In this document: in pieces, positions 1 to 6,526 of the stretch
How positions within the stretch are numbered: the stretch's first letter is position 1
Layout: each line of letters starts with the position of its first letter
From: a virus
Length of the DNA stretch: 26,153 bases
Direction: 5' to 3' (one strand)
IMG/VR virus record: IMGVR_UViG_3300042559_002754
Location: 1-26,153 of that record
Made by a program: the position numbers and the translations under genes
The notes under the pieces: model-generated
Database searches by the model: none
Told to the model about the DNA's origin: nothing
What the model saw: only the letters and a program-made list of their open reading frames with translations

Positions 1-848
1 TCGACTGTTGGCGGATTATTGTGACTAAATTCATCTTCGTCTGTATCTGGTTTTTGTTCTGGTGATCCTTTTAATCTTTGCTGTTCTGGTGATCCTTTTA
101 ATCTTTGCTGTTCTGGTGATCCTTTTAATCTTTGCTGTTCTGGTGATCCTGTTGGTTTTTGTTCTGGTGGTCCTTTTAATCTTTGCTGTTCTGGTGATTC
201 TGTTGGTTTTTGTGGTGATCCTGTTGGCTTTTGTGGAGTTGCTTCTGGTGATCCTGTTGGTTTTTGTGGTGATCCTGTGGGTTTTTGTGGAGTTGCTTCT
301 GGTGATCCTGTTGGTTTTTGTGGTGATCCTGTGGGTTTTTGAGGAGTTGCTTCTGGTGATGGTTGCGGCATTTGATCAATTTTAAACTTACCGCTTTCTA
401 TGCCGATTTTAAAGATATCTGCCAGTTTATTTTTTAAATTATTAGCTTGTTTATCGATTATGTTCATAATCCTTAGTTTTGAAATATTGGCAGGTAAATC
501 TTCTTCGTTAATTGTTTGTTCTAAATTTTCACAAATTTCTTGAAAATATTTATATTCATTAAGAGAAAATTTATAGTGACGGATTGATTCGACTGTTTGA
601 CCCAATCCTCCCAGTTTATTTGTCCACACATAAGGATTTTTTTCGTTTTCTCTTCCATGCCAAAGATTAGCAAGAGTATTTTTAAATCTATCCCACAAAC
701 TGCGCTGAGAAGAAGATCCAGAGATTAATTCTCTTTTTAAATCATTGACCCATAGATCAACAGCTTTGTTAATTGCGTTAATAATGTCAGAGTTTGGTGC
801 AACATCTTCTTTGATTAATTTTTTGTTAAAACTTCTCAGCTTAGACAT
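1..848 (-). CDS. Pro-rich tandem-repeat protein, 3' end beyond the window
   Basis: The reading frame is open from an ATG at 848 to the left window edge (282 codons, no stop). A good ribosome-binding site (AGGAGA, about 6 bases before the ATG) fixes the start. Residues 1 to about 170 look helical and charged and contain a Trp-rich stretch (LWDRF, NLWHGREN, PYVWTNKLGG). I recognise no family. From about residue 170 the protein becomes low-complexity: 18-residue units of the type SPEATPQKPTGSPQKPTG, then 9-residue units of the type SPEQQRLKG, then an acidic stretch (DTDEDEF). Such a tail is probably disordered. It is the last gene of the actin-like/duplicated-domain group and its function is unknown. 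The hydrophobic frame on the opposite strand over the repeats is a composition artefact. Confidence 0.85.
   Translation of the reverse strand, partial: MSKLRSFNKKLIKEDVAPNSDIINAINKAVDLWVNDLKRELISGSSSQRSLWDRFKNTLANLWHGRENEKNPYVWTNKLGGLGQTVESIRHYKFSLNEYKYFQEICENLEQTINEEDLPANISKLRIMNIIDKQANNLKNKLADIFKIGIESGKFKIDQMPQPSPEATPQKPTGSPQKPTGSPEATPQKPTGSPQKPTGSPEATPQKPTGSPQKPTESPEQQRLKGPPEQKPTGSPEQQRLKGSPEQQRLKGSPEQQRLKGSPEQKPDTDEDEFSHNNPPTV
57..188 (-). repeat. 27-bp tandem repeats coding for SPEQQRLKG units
   Basis: Three exact or near-exact 27-bp units lie at 57-83, 84-110 and 111-137. A 24-bp variant follows at 138-161 and a fourth 27-bp unit with one substitution at 162-188. All stay in frame with the Pro-rich gene, each 27-bp unit coding for nine residues. 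Near-identity at the DNA level indicates recent slippage or recombination rather than old protein repeats. Confidence 0.9.
189..350 (-). repeat. 54-bp tandem repeats coding for 18-residue Pro-rich units
   Basis: There are three copies, at 189-242, 243-296 and 297-350. Each codes for SPEATPQKPTGSPQKPTG with few changes (one copy has TES for TGS). Within each unit the SPQKPTG part is itself a shorter repeat, so the array is nested. The whole array is in frame with the surrounding gene. Confidence 0.9.
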
Positions 849-881
849 ATAAAATTCTCCTAAAATTATATAGTCTAAATG

Positions 882-1343
882 TCAAGATTGTTCGCTAATA
901 TATTCGCCTATTTTCTTTAAAGACATAAGGCAAGAATCAAATCTGTGAAAATCACTGGAAATATACTCTAGAGCTATTTCGTCAAATTTATCTGTGGCAA
1001 CATCATCTACTTCAAAATAAATTGCTTTGCCACGCTTGCCAATTACTTTATATTTATGCATTAAAATATATGCAGCGGCACCAAGATCAGTGACAAATCT
1101 GAAATTTTGTTTTGAATCAAATGGATATTCACCAATTTTTTTCAAACTCATAATACACGCATCAAATCGATGAAATTCACTAGACAAATAGTCTAATGTT
1201 AACTGATCAAATTGTGATGGCGTGTATTTTGGCCCAACAAGAAAATAAATTTCTTTCCCTTTTCTTCCAATAACTTTCAAATCATGCATAAGGATATAGG
1301 CCGCTGCACCTAAATCACTGACGCTTTTCTGATTGACCTTCAT
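882..1343 (-). CDS. Small protein made of two copies of one domain (DUF5659-like?)
   Basis: The 153-residue protein consists almost entirely of an internal duplication: residues about 8-73 and 84-148. Both copies begin with V-(S/T)-DLGAAAYILMH, continue with KVIG(R/K)(K/R)GK.IYF, and end with FHRFD.C(L/I)MSLKKIGEY. The fold looks alpha/beta. The start of each copy (DLGAAAYILM...) resembles the small phage and bacterial domain annotated DUF5659, but I assign that from memory of the pattern only. Start ATG at 1343 with AAAGG upstream. The two copies differ clearly in DNA, so the duplication is old and both copies were kept. It lies directly after the actin-like gene; function unknown. Confidence 0.85.
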   Translation of the reverse strand: MKVNQKSVSDLGAAAYILMHDLKVIGRKGKEIYFLVGPKYTPSQFDQLTLDYLSSEFHRFDACIMSLKKIGEYPFDSKQNFRFVTDLGAAAYILMHKYKVIGKRGKAIYFEVDDVATDKFDEIALEYISSDFHRFDSCLMSLKKIGEYISEQS

Positions 1344-1437
1344 TCTTTACCTTTCAATTATTCGCTTATATTCTATACAAATCAAATATCAGCCGTTTAA
1401 AACTTTTAGCGGTTTAGACATTTTAATTTCCTGTCAG

Positions 1438-2445
1438 TTAACTTGCTGACTCTGCTGCAATTAAACATCCTCTGCTAACAGAAAATAACGGATCAGATGG
1501 TTTAATTATTTCTCCCATTTTAATCGGCAATTCTGTTGCGTTCACAACTTCCTTAAATATTTCTGTAAATCCGTTTGGTGAACTTGTTCCTCCTGCGATA
1601 ACAACATCAACTGGAGCGTCTGTTCTAACAGTTTTGCTGATATCTGAAAATCCTCTTTTAATTTCTGCAACAGTGTGTTCAATCATAATTCTATATTGCG
1701 CTTGAATAGCACGCTCGATAAGATTGGTGGGCTGTTTCATAAGATCTATTTTTGTTTTTTCTTTGTTGATGAAAGAAATGCTTTCGCCTGTAGCCTTGGC
1801 GGCTTGGCGATCAATCCAGTCTCCTGAATTAACAATTGCGAAGCTAAAAACAGGATTGCCGTACATTGCATAGCAAATGTTTACCATTCCGGCTCCGCAA
1901 GATATTCCAATTCCCGTAAAAGCTTTCTTGCCTAATTCTGCGTAAACCAAAGCTAGTGCTTCATTGATTGGGTGAGCATCTACAGTGTAGCCTGTCTCAT
2001 TCTTATAGGCTTTGAAAATTGCTGCCAGAATTCTTTGGTGATAATTGGCATCTGTTTCTTGATTTATTGCATTTGCTGGAACGCAATAATAAAGTGTTTC
2101 ACCATCTTTTTTGACGCCTTCGATTAAATTATGCATCATGATTGACATGATTTGAAATGCATCTTTTTCTTTTGGATTAACGCATCCATAAATCATTGGT
2201 CGCTTTAATTCTAATGCGCTCATTGTGTATGTCATGTTAACTGCCGCTTCGCCCAAAGCATAAGCGGTTTTGCCACGTTCTATCAAAGGCACACCAGACC
2301 TTTTCATCATATCAAACACAAATCTGTTTTCTAAAGGCATTTCAAGAAAAGCATTTATCTCACGACGATAAACAAAATTTCCTTCAGTGTCACGCTGACA
2401 GCAAACTAAATTATATGTGCCACAATCAAAACCGATTCTTCCCAT
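1438..2445 (-). CDS. Actin-like ATPase (MreB/ParM superfamily)
   Basis: The 335-residue protein shows the ASKHA/actin order of motifs. Phosphate-1 is FDCGTYNLV (residues 6-14). CVPA (121-124) matches the MreB-type CVP. A connect-1-like helix is INEALALVYAE (160-170). Phosphate-2 is GIGISCGAGM (178-187), SGDWID (207-212) matches the GGD..D of MreB, and the adenosine motif is VVIAGGTSS (281-289). SRGCLIAAE (324-332) fits the last conserved helix. By family knowledge such proteins bind ATP and often polymerise into filaments that move DNA or organise the cell. Oddly, the usual Asp of phosphate-2 (D.G.G) is Ser182 here, so hydrolysis may be altered. The start is an ATG with a strong AAAAGGAG site. 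A 77-residue gene lies just upstream and could be a partner, but nothing shows it. Confidence 0.82.
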   Translation of the reverse strand: MGRIGFDCGTYNLVCCQRDTEGNFVYRREINAFLEMPLENRFVFDMMKRSGVPLIERGKTAYALGEAAVNMTYTMSALELKRPMIYGCVNPKEKDAFQIMSIMMHNLIEGVKKDGETLYYCVPANAINQETDANYHQRILAAIFKAYKNETGYTVDAHPINEALALVYAELGKKAFTGIGISCGAGMVNICYAMYGNPVFSFAIVNSGDWIDRQAAKATGESISFINKEKTKIDLMKQPTNLIERAIQAQYRIMIEHTVAEIKRGFSDISKTVRTDAPVDVVIAGGTSSPNGFTEIFKEVVNATELPIKMGEIIKPSDPLFSVSRGCLIAAESAS

Positions 2446-2467
2446 TTTATTTCTCCTTTTAAGTGTG

Positions 2468-2487
2468 ACCAGCGATATATTGCTGGT
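2468..2487 (-). promoter_or_regulatory. Stem-loop in the leader of the actin-like gene
   Basis: ACCAGC at 2468-2473 pairs with GCTGGT at 2482-2487, and a G-T wobble plus two A-T pairs continue the stem inward. It lies between the stop of the 77-residue gene and the free AAAAGGAG site of the actin-like gene. No T-run follows on the minus strand, so it is not a typical terminator. It may be an RNA processing or stability element. Confidence 0.45.
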
Positions 2488-2492
2488 GTAAT

Positions 2493-2726
2493 TTATTCCC
2501 GTTTTCCAAAATCAACTTTGGGGCCTGTGAAAAAATCAGGTATTTCCCACATTGGTTCTTTTTCTTGTTTATTTTTGATAACATTGTTATCAGCTTGAAT
2601 TGGTGATCCAGATATTTTCAGGTTATCACTATTCAAATTTATAGTTAGCTCAAGTGATATGGTCACTTGAACTTCACCATCCTGTGTGACAACTTTTACT
2701 GTATTTGGCTTTAAAAGGTTTGCCAA
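2493..2726 (-). CDS. Small hypothetical protein with TTG start
   Basis: The 77-residue protein starts at TTG (2726). A strong GGAGG site lies about 5 bases upstream, and no ATG in this frame fits that site, so the rare start is well supported. The first half is hydrophilic beta-type (VKVVTQDGEVQVTISLEL). The second half is Lys/Glu-rich and ends in MWEIPDFFTGPKVDFGKRE. I recognise no family. It lies between the GT9-type gene and the actin-like gene, in the position where segregation operons often carry a small adaptor gene, but it has no visible DNA-binding motif. Confidence 0.7.
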   Translation of the reverse strand: MANLLKPNTVKVVTQDGEVQVTISLELTINLNSDNLKISGSPIQADNNVIKNKQEKEPMWEIPDFFTGPKVDFGKRE

Positions 2727-2759
2727 ATTTCCTCCGATAAGTGCTACTATTTACTATAG

Positions 2760-3731
2760 TTATGTGTTGTCAGATAAAACATCTAAAGAAAATTTAGGTT
2801 TCCAAGGCCAACGAGAAAACATTTTTCTTAATCCTGTTTCAAGCATTTCTTTGCTTATTTCAGTCAGGCAAGGTTTTATTTCTTTTTTTGTTTTGCAGCA
2901 AGAATTATAGTCATAACATGGGCCACAATCCCAATCACCATTTTCAAAATGTTTTTGCACCAGCACAAAATCATAGTATTTCCCATATGTTTTGCCGTTT
3001 GCAAAAGTAAATATTCCCAACAAAGGTTTTTTTAAACCACCAGCCAAATGAAATGTAGAAGTGTCAACAGAAACGACATAATCAGCTAAAGATGTGTAAT
3101 AAATCCAGTCTTCCAAAGAAGTTTGATATATCCCTTTTATTCCAAGTTTTTTAAAATCATTATTTTCTTTTTTGTCTATCACAATAACATTACAGTCAGA
3201 CAAATAATCGATAATTATTTTGATTTGATTTGGCAACAAAGATTTGGTTGACACAGCAGATTTTGCAGCCAATATGACTATTGGCCTGTTGGGTTTTTCT
3301 ATAATTTTTTCGATTTTATTTTTATAAATTATATTTTTTTTTGCACATAAATTAAATTTCATGTCGTGATCTTTTAATTCAAAACCACACATGTGTGACC
3401 AAATGTCTGCTCTAAATTCTTTGCAGTTTTTTCCAAGTTTTGTTTCATAAATGTTTGGAGTTTTAACACATGTTTTGTATGAAACAAAAAAATCATTTTT
3501 ATCATATGTTTCAGGTGAATATATTTTGTGAACACAAGTGTGATCGGCAACAGCTTGCATATAATTGTGGTTGCATGAAAAATGTATTTCAATATCTGGA
3601 ATTAAATTTTTAACTTCGTGAAACAACATGCGATGCATAATAACATCGCCAAGACCTCCAAATTCTGAAATAAATAATATTTTATTTCTTTTTTGGTTGA
3701 ATTCCTTGAGTGACATTGCCCCTATTCTCAT
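2760..3731 (-). CDS. GT9-type (heptosyltransferase-like) glycosyltransferase
   Basis: The 323-residue protein has the GT-B layout of glycosyltransferase family 9. The N-terminal nucleotide-binding-like strand with the GGLGD loop is KILFISEFGGLGD (residues 17-29). A second Rossmann half starts at about 150 (PIVILAAKSAVSTKS). The diagnostic motif is VSVDTSTFHLAGG (220-232), matching the D-T/S-x-x-H-L-A of ADP-heptose transferases. The C-terminus has a Cys cluster (C269, C272, C278, C279, C288) seen in some GT9-like proteins, possibly structural or metal-binding. It should transfer a sugar from a nucleotide donor; acceptor and sugar are unknown. The start could be ATG 3731 or ATG 3716 (AGGGG lies just before the latter). 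It directly follows the caspase-like gene. Confidence 0.82.
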   Translation of the reverse strand: MRIGAMSLKEFNQKRNKILFISEFGGLGDVIMHRMLFHEVKNLIPDIEIHFSCNHNYMQAVADHTCVHKIYSPETYDKNDFFVSYKTCVKTPNIYETKLGKNCKEFRADIWSHMCGFELKDHDMKFNLCAKKNIIYKNKIEKIIEKPNRPIVILAAKSAVSTKSLLPNQIKIIIDYLSDCNVIVIDKKENNDFKKLGIKGIYQTSLEDWIYYTSLADYVVSVDTSTFHLAGGLKKPLLGIFTFANGKTYGKYYDFVLVQKHFENGDWDCGPCYDYNSCCKTKKEIKPCLTEISKEMLETGLRKMFSRWPWKPKFSLDVLSDNT

Positions 3732-3743
3732 TTTTTTAAAGAG

Positions 3744-4697
3744 TTAGTTGGGCAGTAAAATATAATCTTTATTGAAAATTTCCCCATGTTGATCAACAAC
3801 GGGTATTTCTTTGGCTGGTAAAGAATCAAAAAGAGGTTCTTCTAACATAGATTCTGGAATTATTTTATACATTGGTTGTTGACGCAAATCACTGAATAAA
3901 TCAGCAAATTTCTTCAAAAATTGTGCATTACTGATTTTTTTATTTGCCAAGGCATAAGCATATGCTTTTTTAAATCTTATTGGAAATTCTGTTCTGGTAG
4001 AAAAATTTGCAGCATTAACAGAACATATTACCAGAAGTTGATCGTAAGCCTTATCGTCTTCTCCATATTTCATTTCACCATCTTTTTCAAAAAAATCAAA
4101 AAATGGTGTTTGTTTTTCGCTGCATTTTGTTGGGAATTCTGCTAAACCTGTTTTTATATTTTTTAAAAGTTTAGCGCCACCTTCAAATCCTTCATTAATT
4201 GCTCCTTCCGCATGACATGTGTCAACCAGAACAATTAATCTTTTTACCTTTTTACCTTTTTTAATACTTTCTAAAACTTTACTAAATTTAAGATCGCCTC
4301 CAGCAGCTGTCATGCTGAAATATTTTCCTTCGCCTCCACCATGACTGTTAAAATAAAGCAGCAATGTTCCATCATTGTCAATTTTTTTAGAAATATTGGT
4401 TATTTTTTCATAAATTTCTTTTGATGATTTGTTGTGGAATGCTTCAACTTGAAAACCAAGATTTCCATCTTTAAAAACACTTTGCATCATATCAATGCTT
4501 TCTTTTCTTCCTTCTTCATTTGTCATTGTGAAAAGAAATGCATAATTATTTTCTTTGTTGTAAATGTCATAAGGCAGTGTTACAATTATTTTTTCTTGTT
4601 TTTTTGATAATGTTTTTTCTTCTTGCTTTGATACAAAACAAGTGATGCCGATTAAGGCAATTAAAAATGAAAAAGCTACAAAAAAATTTCTTTTCAT
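3744..4697 (-). CDS. Caspase-like cysteine peptidase (C14/metacaspase type) with N-terminal membrane segment
   Basis: The 317-residue protein has the caspase-fold signature. The strand-His motif is LLLYFNSHGGGEG, with catalytic His119. The strand-Cys motif is LIVLVDTCHAEG, with catalytic Cys161. After that comes LLVICSVNAANFSTRTEFP and then KKAYAYAL, which matches the 'stop-gap' strand and following helix of C14 peptidases. An N-terminal charged MKRN plus a hydrophobic stretch (about residues 5-22) makes a signal peptide or membrane anchor; the Cys at 20 (GITC) is a poor lipobox. There is no obvious substrate-recruitment or partner domain; the C-terminal 40 residues are unassigned. Start ATG 4697 has no good Shine-Dalgarno; the only candidate, GGCGG, is inside a hairpin. 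It sits between a small beta-rich protein and the GT9-type gene. Substrate and role are unknown; anti-host, anti-defence and virion-processing roles are all open. Confidence 0.85.
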   Translation of the reverse strand: MKRNFFVAFSFLIALIGITCFVSKQEEKTLSKKQEKIIVTLPYDIYNKENNYAFLFTMTNEEGRKESIDMMQSVFKDGNLGFQVEAFHNKSSKEIYEKITNISKKIDNDGTLLLYFNSHGGGEGKYFSMTAAGGDLKFSKVLESIKKGKKVKRLIVLVDTCHAEGAINEGFEGGAKLLKNIKTGLAEFPTKCSEKQTPFFDFFEKDGEMKYGEDDKAYDQLLVICSVNAANFSTRTEFPIRFKKAYAYALANKKISNAQFLKKFADLFSDLRQQPMYKIIPESMLEEPLFDSLPAKEIPVVDQHGEIFNKDYILLPN

Positions 4698-4706
4698 ATT
4701 TTTTTG

Positions 4707-4727
4707 CCGCCGATTTTTAGTCGGCGG
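4707..4727 (-). promoter_or_regulatory. GC-rich hairpin covering the ribosome-binding site of the caspase-like gene
   Basis: CCGCCGA at 4707-4713 is a perfect inverted repeat of TCGGCGG at 4721-4727, with a 7-base A-rich loop on the minus strand. It is strikingly GC-rich in an AT-rich region. The 3' arm ends 9 bases (CAAAAAAAT) before the ATG at 4697 and holds the only purine-rich SD candidate (GGCGG). No T-run follows on either strand, so a simple terminator is unlikely; translational masking is my inference. Confidence 0.5.
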
Positions 4728-4748
4728 ACTTGTAATTTTATGATTAAA

Positions 4749-5327
4749 TCAGCTTAGGCAAACACTTTTAACTGAAACAATAACTTGAACTGTTTGATCG
4801 TTGCCACTTGAATTATCGAATTCAAGTTTTGTTACTGCCAAGTCTCCATAATTGAAAACTTGAGTATCACCTGCTTTAAGATCAAAAATTGCGCCAGCCA
4901 TGCCGTTCAATTTAACACGAATGTCACCACCAGAAGGATCTACTGATGAAATCTGTACGAAATTTGCAGGCGAACCAGTATCACCAACAATATCAGCAAC
5001 ATTGTCGGCAAATGCATCGCCATCATTAACAGAAAAATTGTAAACATTTGGATAATTGTTTTCTTCTTCAATTTCACTGTAAATTGAGCCATCATCAGTA
5101 ATAACTTCAATGAAAGCCTGATCAAGAGCAATATTAGGATATGCGAACTTTTTCCAATAATTACAATCTGTGAATGTTTCTCCGTCAAATAATTTGCGAT
5201 AAATTTTCTTTGGTCCAGTCACATAAACTGTACGCTGAACCGAAGTGTCAAATTTAAGTCTTGTTATTGGATTGATGTCTAAAACACCTTGCTGGGAATT
5301 GTTTAGCTTAACTCTGAATACACTCAT
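4749..5327 (-). CDS. Putative virion structural protein, beta-rich
   Basis: The 192-residue protein has no signal peptide or membrane segment. The N-terminal half (to about residue 100) has alternating strands and an acidic stretch (SEIEEENNYPN). The C-terminal 70 residues (from about IRVKLNGMAG to VQVIVSVKS) look like a small beta-sandwich, with strands separated by Gly/Asp/Asn turns (FDLKAGDTQVFNYGDLAV). This is typical of small phage decoration, fibre or neck proteins, but I do not recognise a specific family. The start ATG has a strong AAGGAG site. It lies between a degenerate GT9-like gene and the caspase-like gene and could be the most abundant product of that stretch. Confidence 0.7.
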   Translation of the reverse strand: MSVFRVKLNNSQQGVLDINPITRLKFDTSVQRTVYVTGPKKIYRKLFDGETFTDCNYWKKFAYPNIALDQAFIEVITDDGSIYSEIEEENNYPNVYNFSVNDGDAFADNVADIVGDTGSPANFVQISSVDPSGGDIRVKLNGMAGAIFDLKAGDTQVFNYGDLAVTKLEFDNSSGNDQTVQVIVSVKSVCLS

Positions 5328-5370
5328 TTTTCTCCTTGGAGTTTTTGAGAACGATCCCCTACCTCAAATA

Positions 5371-5378
5371 TATTTATG
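5371..5378 (-). promoter_or_regulatory. Possible T4-type late promoter box
   Basis: The minus strand reads CATAAATA, 7 of 8 to the T4 late box TATAAATA, about 45 bases before the ATG at 5327 and overlapping the preceding stop codon. In AT-rich DNA such matches arise often by chance, so this is only a candidate. Confidence 0.2.
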
Positions 5379-6000
5379 CGTGTTGCGATATTTTTAATAT
5401 TTCAGCATCTGGAAACATATTTTTAAATAAATTTTCACCAACACCAGTGGGAATTAATGTTACTTTTTTGCCTTTTGCCGCCTGATCATATAAAAGTTCG
5501 TTTTCCACACCTATTATCCAATCAAAAGATTCAGGAGGTTTGTTTATTTGAATATCTATGTGAAATTTTTCAACATGTTCTGTTATTTTTTGCAACTGAT
5601 ATGATGTTAATTGTTTGGTGGGTTGATTTGATTGCGTCAACAACACACAACTGCCCGGAACAGAATATTTTGAATTTTGATTTGCAATTTTTGAGAAATA
5701 TATTTCTGATTCATTCATGAAATCTTCTACAGGATGCGTCTGCTGATTGTTGCATATTTCTCTGATATAAGCAAATTGATTTTTATTTTCTATAACTTTT
5801 GATTTTTGTACAATTCTTTCTTGACCATTCAGAAGATACATATGTTCATCACGGCAAGAAATAAATATTTTAATTTCAGGAAATGATGCTTCCATATAAG
5901 GCCTTAGAAAGCACATTTGCAAAAGATATTCTTTGTTGTGACCCCAATGGGCTAAACAGTAATAATCTTTTATTGTTGCATATTCAGGGAGCGATATCAT
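5374..6000 (-). CDS. Short, degenerate GT9/GT-B-like protein
   Basis: The 208-residue protein can be laid over the intact GT9-type protein of this window. FPEIKIFISCRDEHMYLL matches IPDIEIHFSCNHNYMQAV. SCVLLTQSNQPTKQLTSYQL matches the start of the second Rossmann half. FDWIIGVENELLYDQAAKGKK occupies the place of ADYVVSVDTSTFHLAGGLKKP. It is about 115 residues shorter and the D-T-S-x-x-H-L-A motif has become E-N-E-x-x-Y-D-Q, so normal catalysis is doubtful. It may be a pseudoenzyme, a binding partner, or a glycan-binding protein. The ATG at 6000 overlaps the ATG of a plus-strand gene by two bases. GAGG lies about 10 bases upstream. Confidence 0.65.
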   Translation of the reverse strand: MISLPEYATIKDYYCLAHWGHNKEYLLQMCFLRPYMEASFPEIKIFISCRDEHMYLLNGQERIVQKSKVIENKNQFAYIREICNNQQTHPVEDFMNESEIYFSKIANQNSKYSVPGSCVLLTQSNQPTKQLTSYQLQKITEHVEKFHIDIQINKPPESFDWIIGVENELLYDQAAKGKKVTLIPTGVGENLFKNMFPDAEILKISQHA

Positions 6001-6157
6001 GAGCGAAAAACCTCAGGATCAAATTTCTTCAGGTGTAGAAGCCTTAATGGCTTTTGTAAAAAATTTTGGTTCTAATGATGAATATACTAAGTTAATCATG
6101 GAAATTGTTTTAGAAGAATTATTTGACACACAAAATAATCATAGTCAGCAAGGTTAA
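5999..6157 (+). CDS. Small acidic hypothetical protein on the opposite strand
   Basis: The ATG at 5999 opens a 52-residue frame ending at TAA 6155-6157. AGGGAG lies about 7 bases upstream. The protein starts MSEKPQDQIS, is rich in Glu/Asp and helix formers (EYTKLIMEIVLEELFD) and has no membrane segment or recognised domain. It is followed after 3 bases by another plus-strand gene. The pair is the only coding on the plus strand in the window. The start codon overlaps, head to head, that of the degenerate GT9-like gene, so its promoter must lie inside that gene. Confidence 0.65.
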   Translation: MSEKPQDQISSGVEALMAFVKNFGSNDEYTKLIMEIVLEELFDTQNNHSQQG

Positions 6158-6160
6158 ATT

Positions 6161-6526
6161 ATGGCAAGTTTATCAAAAAATGTTTATATTTATTTGACAA
6201 GAAGAGACAAAACCAGCGTTCGTATTCTGGCCAAATTTATTGGACAAGAAATATTGGCTCAAAGATTAACAAGTTTAGAATTTTTAAACATTCCAATATC
6301 ATTAAAATCAGAAATTGAACAGAAAATTTATGACGACAGAATGATGTGGGAGCCTTGGGTAGATTCGTATAATGTTTTTGAAGAACTTCGGGCTGCTTTA
6401 AAAATAAGAGGATATTCCAATATACCTTTAAGTGATCAGCCCGAAATCACAGCAACAACGGCTTCTGCATACGCAATAAATACAAAAAATTTAATACAAA
6501 AAAAAACAATGCTGAGAAAAAATTAA
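6161..6526 (+). CDS. Hypothetical basic protein on the opposite strand
   Basis: The 121-residue protein has ATG 6161 with AAGG upstream. The first part alternates strands and helices (VYIYLTRRDKTSVRILAKF). The middle has several Trp and acidic residues (DDRMMWEPWVDSYNVFEELRAAL). The C-terminus is basic and Lys-rich (LIQKKTMLRKN), compatible with nucleic-acid binding, though no motif proves it. I recognise no family. It is cotranscribed with the 52-residue gene before it. Its stop TAA (6524-6526) overlaps the stop of the convergent minus-strand gene by two bases, so neither gene leaves room for a terminator between them. Confidence 0.7.
   Translation: MASLSKNVYIYLTRRDKTSVRILAKFIGQEILAQRLTSLEFLNIPISLKSEIEQKIYDDRMMWEPWVDSYNVFEELRAALKIRGYSNIPLSDQPEITATTASAYAINTKNLIQKKTMLRKN

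Noticed and set aside
62-385. Hydrophobic plus-strand frame over the repeats
   Set aside because: It is the complement of the Pro-rich tandem repeats (CCA/GGA codons read backwards give Leu/Val/Ile/Phe). The minus-strand frame continues far beyond the repeats and has a good ribosome-binding site.
1389-1421. Ten-residue minus-strand frame with AGGA before its ATG, after the actin-like gene
   Set aside because: It is too short to support as a gene; it may be the remnant of a gene start. Recorded because the 94-base gap holds nothing else apart from a weak, mismatched inverted repeat.
3744-3800. Lipoprotein call for the caspase-like protein
   Set aside because: The Cys at residue 20 is preceded by GIT, which does not fit the usual lipobox (L-x-(G/A/S)-C). 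A plain signal peptide or membrane anchor fits better.
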